A stretch of DNA of 64,000 nucleotides. It comes from Mycobacterium sp. SMC-2 (GTDB lineage Bacteria > Actinomycetota > Actinomycetes > Mycobacteriales > Mycobacteriaceae). Below the pieces are notes generated by a model. That model did no database searches. It was given only the letters and a program-made list of their open reading frames with translations, and was not told where the DNA came from. Shown here in pieces: positions 7,998-15,969 of the stretch. The position numbers were made by a program, and so were the translations under genes. Within the stretch, counting starts at the first letter, position 1, and each line of letters opens with the position of its first letter. The stretch lies in the NCBI RefSeq assembly GCF_025263485.1, contig NZ_CP079863.1, forward strand, positions 310,001 to 374,000, written 5' to 3'.

Positions 7998-9017
7998 GTG
8001 ACCCGCGCATCAATCACGACCGAACCCGCCCTGCCGGAGGCACACGGGCCGCTGTCGACCGCCGTTCGCCGCGCCCTGTCGGGGCCGCCGTCACACGACC
8101 ACCTGACCCGTATCGGTGCGTCCGTCCGCGACTCGGATCCCTACGGTCTGGATCTGCAGCTGGCACTGTGCATGTGCTACGAGCTGCACTACCGGGGCTT
8201 CGCGGGCGTCGACCCCGGCTGGGAGTGGAATCCGGCGCTGCTGGCACTGCGCGGCGAGCTGGAACGCGTCTTCCTGGCGGGCGTGCGGCGCGACGTCGGG
8301 CCCATCGCGCCGGATCGGACGGCGGCCGCCGAGATGGACGCCATCTCGGTCGAGCCGGTCGACGGCACCGGCCCGTCGTATTACCTGCGTGACACCGGAA
8401 CCTGGCAGCAGATGCGCGAATACTTCGTGCACCGGTCGGTGTATCACCTCAAAGAGGGCGATCCGCACGCCTGGGCAATTCCGCGGCTGATGGGTGTCGC
8501 CAAAGCCGCCTTCGTGGCAATCGAATTCGACGAGTACGGCGCCGGGCAGGGTCCCCGCCTGCACCAGCAGCTCTTCGCCGATCTGATGGCGGCCGCGGGC
8601 CTGGACACGACGTATCTGGCCTACATGGACGTCGTCCCGGCCGAAGCGCTTGCGGCGGTCAACCTGATGTCTCTGTTCGGGCTGCACCGCGAACTGCGCG
8701 GTGCCGCGATCGGGCACTTCGCCTCGACCGAGATCACCTCCCCGCCGGGATCGCAGCGGATGGTGCAGGCCCTGCAGCGGATGGGTGCACCGTCGGCCTG
8801 CATCGAGTTCTATGCCGAGCACGTCGAGGCGGACGCGGTGCACGAGCACGTCGTGCGCATCGACGTGGTAGGCGACCTCGTCGCCCGGGAGCCGCAGCTC
8901 GACCGCGACATCGTGTTCGGGATCCGCGCGCACGCCGCGATCGAAAACCGGTTGGCCGACGCGGTTATGGCGTCGTGGCAGCAGGATCGGACGTCGTTGC
9001 GGGTGGCGCTGGACTAG
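7998..9017 (+). CDS. iron-containing redox enzyme family protein (haem-oxygenase-like diiron oxidase fold)
   Basis: About 339 residues, matching the family annotated as iron-containing redox enzymes with a haem-oxygenase-like helical fold. Candidate metal ligands recur at the expected spacings: YELHY (about residue 55-59), EFDEYG (about 175-180) and EFYAEHVEADAVHEHV (about 273-288). Members oxidise varied small molecules, and the substrate here is unknown. The start is uncertain: GTG 7998 sits just below a SigF-like promoter, GTG 7992 is also possible, and the longer frame from 7935 overlaps the upstream gene without a ribosome site. Its stop end overlaps the convergent CDGSH gene by 53 bases. 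Confidence 0.75.
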   Translation: MTRASITTEPALPEAHGPLSTAVRRALSGPPSHDHLTRIGASVRDSDPYGLDLQLALCMCYELHYRGFAGVDPGWEWNPALLALRGELERVFLAGVRRDVGPIAPDRTAAAEMDAISVEPVDGTGPSYYLRDTGTWQQMREYFVHRSVYHLKEGDPHAWAIPRLMGVAKAAFVAIEFDEYGAGQGPRLHQQLFADLMAAAGLDTTYLAYMDVVPAEALAAVNLMSLFGLHRELRGAAIGHFASTEITSPPGSQRMVQALQRMGAPSACIEFYAEHVEADAVHEHVVRIDVVGDLVAREPQLDRDIVFGIRAHAAIENRLADAVMASWQQDRTSLRVALD

Positions 9018-9213
9018 CGGTCTTGCGCCCCACGTTCCGGCAGCGCCGATGGCTGGTGTCGCACAACGGGTAGTTACCGCTGCGCCGGCACGTGCAGATC
9101 GCCACCATGAAGCGGTCGGACTCGACGACCTGCCCGTTCGGCATCTCGATGCGCACCGGGCCGGACACCAGCACCGGCCCGCCCGCAACCACCTGAACCC
9201 GGGTGGTGCTCAA
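8965..9213 (-). CDS. CDGSH iron-sulfur domain protein
   Basis: An 82-residue protein with the CDGSH signature CxCxxSxxxPxCDxxH (CTCRRSGNYPLCDTSH, about residues 40-55), which binds a redox-active 2Fe-2S cluster through three Cys and one His. The N-terminal half is a beta-rich segment and the C-terminus is Ala/Pro/Thr-rich. The start appears to be TTG 9213, overlapping the stop of the upstream methyltransferase gene by four bases (TTGA), so translation is coupled. The role is unknown. Close pairing with an iron-dependent oxidase gene across the convergent junction hints at a redox partnership. Confidence 0.7.
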   Translation of the reverse strand: MSTTRVQVVAGGPVLVSGPVRIEMPNGQVVESDRFMVAICTCRRSGNYPLCDTSHRRCRNVGRKTASPAPPATTSDPAATTP

Positions 9214-9899
9214 CGCTTGTCCGCCCGGATCACGACCAGTTCCTCTTCCCGGCGTCCCCGGGGTATCAGGCCGACGCTCTCCAGCCATTTCGCCCTCGCT
9301 GTCATCACGGGGCCGAACGGTATCCATTTCGACGCAATGACTTTCGCGTCCATGCCGGCCCACTTCAGGGAATCCAGCGATTGTCGCACACCGGACAGCG
9401 CCGAATGCACCAGCAGCAGGGTTCCGCCGTCGCACAGCAACTTTGGCGCCGCTTCGCACAGCGGATCCAATACCATCCGCCCGTCCGGTCCAGCGTTCCA
9501 GGCCCACGACGGCCCCGCGCTGGGGCTGATCGGTTCGTTGTCGCCGTCCGGGGGTGTAGGCACGTACGGGGGATTCGACACGACGACGTCGAACGGCGCG
9601 CAGTCAAGTGCTTCGCTCCAGGTGCCCTTCCGGATATCGACCTTCACGCCGGCGGCGGCCGCGTTGCCACGGGAACAACCCACGGCGTGCGGGCAGATGT
9701 CGAAGGCCGTGACGTCCTCGCCCCCCATCTCCGCCGCGGCGATCGCGACGAATCCGCTCCCCGTGCACAGGTCGAGAACGCGCCGTCCGGGAATGAGCGC
9801 GCTTTCTCCCATCACATCCACCAGCAACCGGGAATCGTCCTGCGGCTGATAGACGTTCGAAGCAGCCGAGACAGCGGGTCCTGCACATGTTGTGGTCAA
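9210..9899 (-). CDS. HemK/PrmC-like class I SAM methyltransferase
   Basis: A 229-residue Rossmann methyltransferase. Motif I is DLCTGSGFVAI (residues 43-53) and the catalytic NPPY motif lies at 109-112, the signature of N-methyltransferases acting on Gln or Asn side chains or on nucleobases, as in PrmC/HemK2. It lacks the long N-terminal domain of true PrmC, so the release-factor role should not be assumed. It is followed by the coupled CDGSH gene and lies 94 bases downstream of the PfpI gene on the same strand. Confidence 0.8.
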   Translation of the reverse strand: MTTTCAGPAVSAASNVYQPQDDSRLLVDVMGESALIPGRRVLDLCTGSGFVAIAAAEMGGEDVTAFDICPHAVGCSRGNAAAAGVKVDIRKGTWSEALDCAPFDVVVSNPPYVPTPPDGDNEPISPSAGPSWAWNAGPDGRMVLDPLCEAAPKLLCDGGTLLLVHSALSGVRQSLDSLKWAGMDAKVIASKWIPFGPVMTARAKWLESVGLIPRGRREEELVVIRADKR

Positions 9900-9993
9900 C
9901 TTTGGCCTTTCGACAGATCGCCGCGGCGATCACTGCTTGGCCTGTTTAATGCCCGCAAACCGGCGGGTTCAAACAGCGTGCGCATTCGCCGGG

Positions 9994-10542
9994 CTAACCC
10001 GCGTGCGCGAATTGCCGGAGAATGGTAGAGCAGAATGCCGGCAGGTCCCTCGGTGAGCGACTGGTGATCAAATTGCCGTCGACGACGACCTCCTCGTCGA
10101 CCACGTTCGCGCCCGCGTTGCGCAAATCGGTGCGAATGGACGGATACGACGTCAGCGTCCGGCCCTCGGCCACACCGGCTTCCACCAGCGTCCACGGACC
10201 ATGACAGATCGCCGCGACCGGCTTTCCGGAAGCGACGAAGTCACGCACGAAGGAAACCGCGGAGCTGTCCATCCGCAACTTGTCCGGGTTCACCGTGCCG
10301 CCGGGAAGGACCAGGCCGTCGAATTCGGATGGCGACGCCTCCGACACCGCGCGGTCGACTTTGAAGGTTCCGGCCGGCTCGAGATCGTGGTTGCGGGCCT
10401 GGATTTCTCCGGTCTTCAGGGAAAGGAGCTCGACTTTGGCGCCCGCCTCTTCGAGGATTGCGCGCGGTTGTTCGAGTTCCACCTTCTCCACGCCGTCGGC
10501 CGCGAGAATCGCGACTTTCTTGCCCTGCAATTCATTTCCCAT
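9994..10542 (-). CDS. DJ-1/PfpI family protein
   Basis: A 182-residue class I glutamine-amidotransferase-like protein of the PfpI/YhbO type, a family with protein and nucleotide deglycase or glyoxalase-like activity. The nucleophile elbow AICHGPW places Cys113 and His114, and Glu22 in KVELEQP is the usual acidic partner. It begins 27 bases after the alcohol dehydrogenase gene, so it probably shares that SigF-linked transcript. A role in carbonyl or aldehyde stress would fit the neighbouring dehydrogenase but is inferred. Confidence 0.88.
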   Translation of the reverse strand: MGNELQGKKVAILAADGVEKVELEQPRAILEEAGAKVELLSLKTGEIQARNHDLEPAGTFKVDRAVSEASPSEFDGLVLPGGTVNPDKLRMDSSAVSFVRDFVASGKPVAAICHGPWTLVEAGVAEGRTLTSYPSIRTDLRNAGANVVDEEVVVDGNLITSRSPRDLPAFCSTILRQFAHAG

Positions 10543-10569
10543 GACTATTGCCCTTCACCAATCTCTTCA

Positions 10570-11742
10570 TTACGTCGGATTCAGGATGACTTTGGTGCAG
10601 CGGTCCTCTTTGTTTTTGAAGATCTCGTAGCCGTGGGGCGCTTGGTCGAGGGTCAGGTGGTGGCTGACGACGATCGTCGGGTCGATGTCACCGTCGCGGA
10701 TCCGGTCGAGCAGCGGGCGCATGTAGCGGTGCACGTGACATTGACCGGTCTTGATGGTCAGCGATCGGTTCATGACCGCCCCGATGGGAAACTTGTCCAT
10801 CAGGCCGCCGTACACCCCGACGATCGAAATGGTGCCGCCGTTGCGGCAGCTCATGGCCGCCTCCCGAATGGCATGCGGGCGTTCGGTTTCCAGCCGGGCC
10901 GCCTGCTTGACGCGGTCGTAGGCGTCCACCGGGGCCGACCCGCTGCGCGCTTCCATGCCGGCCGCGTCGATGCAGTGGTCGGGTCCCCGACCGGCGGTGA
11001 GATCCCGCAGCTCCTCGAGCACCGACGTCTCGGCGAAGTTGATCGGCGTGGCGCCGATCTTCTCCGCCAGCTCCAGTCGATACGGAACCCGATCGACAGC
11101 AATCACTTTCGATGCGCCGAGCAGGTACGCGCTCATGATCGCGAACAGGCCGACCGGGCCGGCGCCCCACACCGCGACCACGTCGCCCGGGGTGATGTCG
11201 CACATCTCCGCGCCCATGTAGCCGGTCGGCAAGATGTCCGACAGGAACAGGACCTGCTCGTCGGTCAGGTCGTCCTCGATCTTGAGCGGGCCCACATCGG
11301 CGAACGGCACCCGCGCGTATTCGGCCTGGCCGCCGGCGAACCCGCCCAGCATGTGGGAATAGCCGAACAGCCCCGCGGGGGAGTGACCCATGAATTTCTC
11401 GGCGATGCCGGCGTTCGGGTTGGAGTTCTCGCACAGCGAATACAGGTCACGCTGACAGGCGGAACACGCCCCGCACGCGATCGGGAAGGGCACCACCACG
11501 CGGTCACCCACGGCCAGGTTGTTGACCGCCCTGCCGACTTCGACCACCTCGCCCATGAATTCGTGGCCGAGCACGTCGCCGTGCTTCATGGTGGGAATGT
11601 AACCGTCGTACAGGTGAAGGTCCGAACCGCAGATCGCCGTCGAGGTGATGCGGACGATTGCGTCGCGATCGTTGAGGATCTTGGGATCCGGAACCGACTC
11701 CACCTGAACGCTGTTGCGACCCGCCCAGACGGTGGCCCTCAT
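10570..11742 (-). CDS. zinc-dependent alcohol/formaldehyde dehydrogenase (MDR family)
   Basis: A 390-residue medium-chain dehydrogenase resembling glutathione-independent formaldehyde dehydrogenases. Catalytic zinc ligands are Cys38 (AICGSD) and His60/Glu61 (GHEFMGE); the structural zinc site is Cys90, Cys93, Cys96 and Cys104. The NAD-binding glycine motif is WGAGPVGL. The protein is cytoplasmic and the exact substrate is uncertain. It begins in a four-base ATGA overlap with the SRPBCC gene. Oxidation of formaldehyde would yield formate, the substrate of the dehydrogenase encoded 2 kb away, but this link is speculative. Confidence 0.85.
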   Translation of the reverse strand: MRATVWAGRNSVQVESVPDPKILNDRDAIVRITSTAICGSDLHLYDGYIPTMKHGDVLGHEFMGEVVEVGRAVNNLAVGDRVVVPFPIACGACSACQRDLYSLCENSNPNAGIAEKFMGHSPAGLFGYSHMLGGFAGGQAEYARVPFADVGPLKIEDDLTDEQVLFLSDILPTGYMGAEMCDITPGDVVAVWGAGPVGLFAIMSAYLLGASKVIAVDRVPYRLELAEKIGATPINFAETSVLEELRDLTAGRGPDHCIDAAGMEARSGSAPVDAYDRVKQAARLETERPHAIREAAMSCRNGGTISIVGVYGGLMDKFPIGAVMNRSLTIKTGQCHVHRYMRPLLDRIRDGDIDPTIVVSHHLTLDQAPHGYEIFKNKEDRCTKVILNPT

Positions 11743-12668
11743 ACGCTAGCTCCTTTGTTCGGTTGAGCGGGCTGCTGATGCATCTGCCGGACCGCCGCCG
11801 TCCCCCCGGGAGATCCGTCCGAACGGAGCACCTGGCCGGTTTCCAGAATCTGCTTGAAACGGCGGAGGTCGTCGTTGACTTGTTGCTCGGGGGACTCACC
11901 GAACAGGCTCGCCGCCGCCTTGCCGAACACGCCACCCGGGATGTGGTAGCCGATCCTGACGCGGACTTCGGTGCCGTCACCGGTGGCGGTGGGCGTGAAC
12001 TCGACGCTGCCGCCGTTCTCGATCGCCGAGCCGGGCAGCGACTGCCACGCGATCCGCCGGTTGGTGTCGTCCTCGGTGATCTGGGCGTCCCACTGCGCCG
12101 ACTGTCCGGCCGGGGCGTTGGCCACCCAGTGCGACTGTCCGTCGGAACCGGGGGTGACGGACTTCAGGTGTTGCATGAAGCTGGGCAGGTTTTCCAGGTC
12201 GCGCCAGAAGCGGTACACCTCCTCGGTGGGGCGCTGCACGGTGACCGCGGCGCGCAGGGTGCGATGTCTGGCCCCGCTGACGTGCCGGCCGCCGCCGTCA
12301 ACCGTGCGCAAGGCCGCATAGAGGTCGAGTCCCCCGATGCCGGTGAGCAGCATGGCCGAGACGGTGCCCCGGCGACGCCGTCCCGGACCGCGGGCGGCCA
12401 CCCCGGCCACCAGCAGCGCGATGTCCAGGACGTCACCGGCCACCCGGGTCCACACCAGCTTGTCGGGACCGACCAACAGCGCCGCGCCGTGGCCGCATTC
12501 CCGCGCGCCCAGCGCGCGGATGACCCGTCGCGACCGGTCGGTGTCGTCGACACCGGCCACGGCAGCAACTTTGTCGGGGACCAGCAACTCGCTCAGACCC
12601 AGCCCGAAACTGGCGCCGCTGAGCACCTTGACCAATGCGGAGGTGGTGCTGGCGGATCGATCGCCCAT
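11739..12668 (-). CDS. SRPBCC (cyclase/dehydrase-type) protein with hydrophobic N-terminal domain
   Basis: A 309-residue protein. Residues 1-125 contain hydrophobic helices ([39 protein letters not shown] regions), and residues 130-270 form an SRPBCC/START-like ligand-binding domain ([16 protein letters not shown]). A disordered tail follows. Such proteins are usually annotated as polyketide cyclase-like, but no polyketide genes are nearby and no function can be assigned. The ATG at 12668 has AAGGAGAG seven bases upstream. It heads a likely operon with the dehydrogenase and PfpI genes behind a perfect SigF-type promoter. Confidence 0.8.
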   Translation of the reverse strand: MGDRSASTTSALVKVLSGASFGLGLSELLVPDKVAAVAGVDDTDRSRRVIRALGARECGHGAALLVGPDKLVWTRVAGDVLDIALLVAGVAARGPGRRRRGTVSAMLLTGIGGLDLYAALRTVDGGGRHVSGARHRTLRAAVTVQRPTEEVYRFWRDLENLPSFMQHLKSVTPGSDGQSHWVANAPAGQSAQWDAQITEDDTNRRIAWQSLPGSAIENGGSVEFTPTATGDGTEVRVRIGYHIPGGVFGKAAASLFGESPEQQVNDDLRRFKQILETGQVLRSDGSPGGTAAVRQMHQQPAQPNKGASV

Positions 12669-12819
12669 CGTCAACTCTCCTTGCCTTTCGGCGAACGCAC
12701 GTCGGGGCAAAGTTGCTGCAAGAGAGCCGCTTTGCAGGTCAACAAGTGGTCGGCGCTGCTAGCCGGTGTTCGCGCGCCGCACCGACCCGTACGGCCGGGG
12801 GCGCGCGACTGAAGCCGGA

Positions 12820-12844
12820 TACCCGGGCAGCTACCGCCCAAACC
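12820..12844 (-). promoter_or_regulatory. SigF-type promoter for the SRPBCC-dehydrogenase-PfpI operon
   Basis: The minus strand reads GGTTT, 15 bases, GGGTA, a perfect match to the mycobacterial SigF consensus. It lies directly after the stop of the LLM oxidoreductase gene and about 145 bases before the start at 12668. Confidence 0.6.
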
Positions 12845-12848
12845 TGGA

Positions 12849-13835
12849 TCAGTTTGCCGCGTTACGCAGCGCGGCAAGCAAAGGTTCGGCGGCTTCCTTC
12901 AAAAAAAGATCCTGCGATTCGCCGCCGACCTGAACCAACGCCACGTCGGTGAACCCCGCCTCCCAATAAGGCCGGACGGCCTCGACGATCGCGTCGAGGT
13001 CCGGGCCGCAAGGAATGGAATCGGCGACGTCTCCGGGGCGGACGAACTGGGTCGCGCCGGCGAAACCGGCCGGCGTCGGCAGGTCGGCGTTGACCTTCCA
13101 GCCCCCGGCGAACCAACGGAACTGGTCGTGGGCGCGCTCGATGGCGGTGTCGCGGTCGGGGTCCCAGCACACCGGGATCTGGCCGACCACGCGGCCGCCG
13201 CCCGCCAGGTTGGCGGCCTGACGCGCGGCGTGCCAGGCGTCGACGAGTTCGCCGTCCGGCTCCACGGCGACGAAATGGTCGGCCAGCCGGCCGAATCTCT
13301 CGATGGCCTTGGTGCCGCCCATCGCCACCGCGATGCCGACTGGGACCTCGGGCACGTCCCACAGGCGCGCGGAGTCCACCTGGAAGTAGTCGCCGCGGAA
13401 GTTCACCAGCTGACCGCCGAACAACTCGCGGATGATCTTGATGGCCTCGCGGAGCATGTCCTGCCGGCGCTCGACGGTCGGCCAGCCCTGGCCGACGATG
13501 TGCTCGTTGAGGTTCTCGCCGGTGCCCAGACCGAGGGTGAACCGGCCGTCCGACAGAATCTGCACCGTGGCGGCCTGCTGAGCGACGACGGCCGGGTGAT
13601 ACCGCATCGTCGGGCACGTCACGTAGGTGTAGAGATCCACCCGCTCAGTGGCGTGTGCCACCGCGCCCAGCACGGTCCACGCGTTGGGCGCGTGCCCCTG
13701 CGACGTCAGCCAGGGCGAGAAGTGGTCGCTGCACACCTCGAAGTCAAAACCACGCTCTTCGGCTGAAACGGCTTGCCGGACAAGGTCTTTGGGTCCACTC
13801 TGCTCGGTCATCAGAGTGTAGCCGAAATGCGTCAT
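12849..13835 (-). CDS. F420-dependent LLM-class oxidoreductase
   Basis: A 328-residue TIM-barrel luciferase-like protein of the subgroup related to F420-dependent glucose-6-phosphate dehydrogenase. The segments EVCSDHFSPW (about residue 33), TCPTMRYHPA and LGLGTGENLNEH (about 100-112) are characteristic of F420-binding members. It should transfer hydride between F420 and an unknown small molecule in the cytoplasm. A weak SigF-like element lies directly upstream. The frame is intact and of the family's usual length. Confidence 0.85.
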   Translation of the reverse strand: MTHFGYTLMTEQSGPKDLVRQAVSAEERGFDFEVCSDHFSPWLTSQGHAPNAWTVLGAVAHATERVDLYTYVTCPTMRYHPAVVAQQAATVQILSDGRFTLGLGTGENLNEHIVGQGWPTVERRQDMLREAIKIIRELFGGQLVNFRGDYFQVDSARLWDVPEVPVGIAVAMGGTKAIERFGRLADHFVAVEPDGELVDAWHAARQAANLAGGGRVVGQIPVCWDPDRDTAIERAHDQFRWFAGGWKVNADLPTPAGFAGATQFVRPGDVADSIPCGPDLDAIVEAVRPYWEAGFTDVALVQVGGESQDLFLKEAAEPLLAALRNAAN

Positions 13836-13846
13836 AGTCGTATGGA

Positions 13847-13871
13847 TACCCGGGCGCCCGCGAGCGTAACG
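13847..13871 (-). promoter_or_regulatory. possible SigF-like promoter for the LLM oxidoreductase
   Basis: The minus strand reads CGTTA, 15 bases, GGGTA, so the -35 core has a mismatch. Predicted initiation is within a few bases of the ATG at 13835. This is the weakest match of the set. Confidence 0.3.
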
Positions 13872-13924
13872 CCAGTGCGAGAAATCGGACCGAAAAGCGC
13901 CGTGGCGTTAGCTCGGGACGCCGA

Positions 13925-15010
13925 TCAGCCGGCGGTGGTGATCGAGTCCCCCGTGACGCCGGCCGCGCGACGGGCCGCGAGCCGGCGTTTCTGCGGTTCG
14001 ATCGTGTAGCGGGGGTGACGGGCCGATTCCAGCCCCGCCTCGAACACGCCGAACCGGGTCAGCGCCGACGCCGTCGCCAGGGCCAGGCCGGCCACCGCCG
14101 CGATGCCGCGGCTGCGGCCCCCGAGCAGCGTTCCCAGCCCGCCGGCGATCACGAGCCGTTGGCTCCACCGCAGCATCCTTCCCGGGTTGCCGTGACGCAG
14201 CGGCTCGGCGGCGACCGGATCCATCCGTCGTTCCATCAGTTTCGTGGCGGCCAGGTCCCCGAGAACGCCGAGGACCGCCAGTGTCCGGGCCGGGCCGGCC
14301 TCGTGCACCGGCGTGGTGACCATGGCCAACCCCGAGGCGGCCAGGCTCGCCGAGCTGACGAACACGAACGGCAGATCCTCGTGGGCCGCGTTCCACGTCG
14401 GGGTCGCGGTATCGGAGAGCAGCACGGCGGTGTAGACGGCAAGCGGCGGGGCGAGAAGCGCCGCCTCCAGGCCGGCCGGCCCCTCCACGGCGCGCAACAC
14501 CGGCCGCAGCGGCCCGAGCGGCAGACGCTCCCCCGTCAAGCGGTCGACCTCAGACGCGGCCGCCACCCCGATCCCCGCGCTGAAGGAGCTGAGGATCCAC
14601 GAGCCGAGGTTCATCGGCGAGGTGAGCTTGAACGTCCGCAACATGTGCAGGAAGCGCTCGGGCCGTCCCAAGTCCTTCACCAGCGCGACGAGGCTCAGCA
14701 ACACGGCCGCCAACCCGGTCAGGCGGGCGTTGCGGCGCAGCTTCGCGCGGCCGGTGAGCTGGGCGCCGGCCGCCAGCAGTCCGGACCCGCCGGCGACGCC
14801 GCCGAGAAACAGGTACGCGGCCACCTCCGACTCCCACGGCGGCGGCTTGACCACCGGGCGCCCGTAGTACGAGCTGAACTCGGCCTCCGGAACCATCGGC
14901 ATCTCGCGCGACCCGTCGCCCCCGCCGCGGCGGCCCCCGCGCTTACCCCTTCGGCGCCTGCCGCCCTCGGGTTCCGGCGGACGAAGGCTGTCGAATTCGG
15001 AAGTGGTCAC
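13925..15010 (-). CDS. NrfD/PsrC-type membrane subunit of formate dehydrogenase
   Basis: A 361-residue polytopic membrane protein of the NrfD family, which exchanges electrons between an Fe-S subunit and the quinone pool. A basic Arg/Gly-rich N-terminal segment (about residues 15-35) and a PPPWESEVAAYLFLGGVAGGS-type first helix are family features; about eight hydrophobic segments follow. It replaces the cytochrome b subunit of E. coli formate dehydrogenase-N. GTG 15010 overlaps the Fe-S subunit stop by four bases, with GGAGGAG upstream. It is the last gene of the operon. Confidence 0.85.
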   Translation of the reverse strand: MTTSEFDSLRPPEPEGGRRRRGKRGGRRGGGDGSREMPMVPEAEFSSYYGRPVVKPPPWESEVAAYLFLGGVAGGSGLLAAGAQLTGRAKLRRNARLTGLAAVLLSLVALVKDLGRPERFLHMLRTFKLTSPMNLGSWILSSFSAGIGVAAASEVDRLTGERLPLGPLRPVLRAVEGPAGLEAALLAPPLAVYTAVLLSDTATPTWNAAHEDLPFVFVSSASLAASGLAMVTTPVHEAGPARTLAVLGVLGDLAATKLMERRMDPVAAEPLRHGNPGRMLRWSQRLVIAGGLGTLLGGRSRGIAAVAGLALATASALTRFGVFEAGLESARHPRYTIEPQKRRLAARRAAGVTGDSITTAG

Positions 15011-15969
15011 CGGCTCCTCCAAAAGGCCAGCGCCGCGGCGGCGAACATCCCCGCCGCGGCCGCGCCCGCGCGTTTGAACATCTGCGGCAGGTCGGCGGTG
15101 CACACGCGCGGGTCGGGCGGCAGGCCGTACACCTCCGGCTCGTCGAGCAGCAGGAAGATCGACCCGGTGCCGCCCACGCCGTCGTGCTCGTTGGCGCCGT
15201 AGAGTCGGGCCTCCGTCAGACCCAGGGCGTGCAGCTGGGCGACCCGCTCCCGGGCCTTGGCCACCAGGTCGTCGTGGTCGCCGAACTTGATCGACGTCGT
15301 CGGGCAGGTCTGGGCGCAGGCCGGGATCTGGTCTTCGACGAGCCGGTCGTAGCACAGGGTGCACTTCTGGGCCACCCCCGAGGCGGGCGTCTCGGCCGGG
15401 CGACCCGGTCGCTGCGCCGGCGTGGTGAAGGTGCCGTCGCTGCGCCGCTCCACCACGCCGAACGGGCACCCGGCCACGCAGGTGCCGCAGCCGTTGCAGA
15501 CGTCGGCCTGCACGACGACCGTGCCGAACTCGGTGCGGAACAAGGCGCCCGTCGGGCAGACGTCCAGGCAGCCGGCGTGCGTGCAGTGCTTGCACACGTC
15601 CGACGACATCAGCCAGCGGAACTCCGGGGTGTCCGGCGGCGTGACGTCCGCGGCGCCGGGGACCGCGGGCATCCCCAAATCGGTGAGGGCGCGCCCGGAT
15701 TCGCGCGCCTCCTCGATCCGGTCGCGGCCCTGCTCGATGAACGCCACGTGCCGCCAGGTGCTGGCGCCCAGCGCGCCGGTGTTGTCGTAGGACGAACCCA
15801 GCAGTTCGAGGTCGCCGTCGCGCGGGTTGCGGTTCCACTCCTTGCACGCGACCTCGCAGGCCTTGCACCCGATGCAGATCGAGGTGTCGGTGAAAAACCC
15901 CTTGCGCGGCTTGTGCTCGGCCCAGCCGGCGTCACTCGTCGGGTCGGTCGGTCCGCTCAGCTGACCCAT
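15007..15969 (-). CDS. formate dehydrogenase Fe-S (beta) subunit
   Basis: A 320-residue electron-transfer protein with four ferredoxin-like cysteine clusters: CIGCKACEVACKEW, CKHCTHAGCLDVCP, CNGCGTCVAGCP and CTLCYDRL...CAQTC. These predict four 4Fe-4S clusters, as in FdnH. A C-terminal hydrophobic helix (GAAAAGMFAAAALAFW) should anchor it to the membrane beside the NrfD subunit. It carries electrons from the catalytic subunit to NrfD. The ATG at 15969 lies inside the end of the catalytic gene (38-base overlap), and GGGGGAG is nearby. Confidence 0.9.
   Translation of the reverse strand: MGQLSGPTDPTSDAGWAEHKPRKGFFTDTSICIGCKACEVACKEWNRNPRDGDLELLGSSYDNTGALGASTWRHVAFIEQGRDRIEEARESGRALTDLGMPAVPGAADVTPPDTPEFRWLMSSDVCKHCTHAGCLDVCPTGALFRTEFGTVVVQADVCNGCGTCVAGCPFGVVERRSDGTFTTPAQRPGRPAETPASGVAQKCTLCYDRLVEDQIPACAQTCPTTSIKFGDHDDLVAKARERVAQLHALGLTEARLYGANEHDGVGGTGSIFLLLDEPEVYGLPPDPRVCTADLPQMFKRAGAAAAGMFAAAALAFWRSR

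Noticed and set aside
13925..15868. A 647-residue fusion including the NrfD subunit
   Set aside because: The first 285 codons are the out-of-frame shadow of the Fe-S subunit gene; the GTG at 15010 with GGAGGAG upstream and a four-base overlap is the true start.
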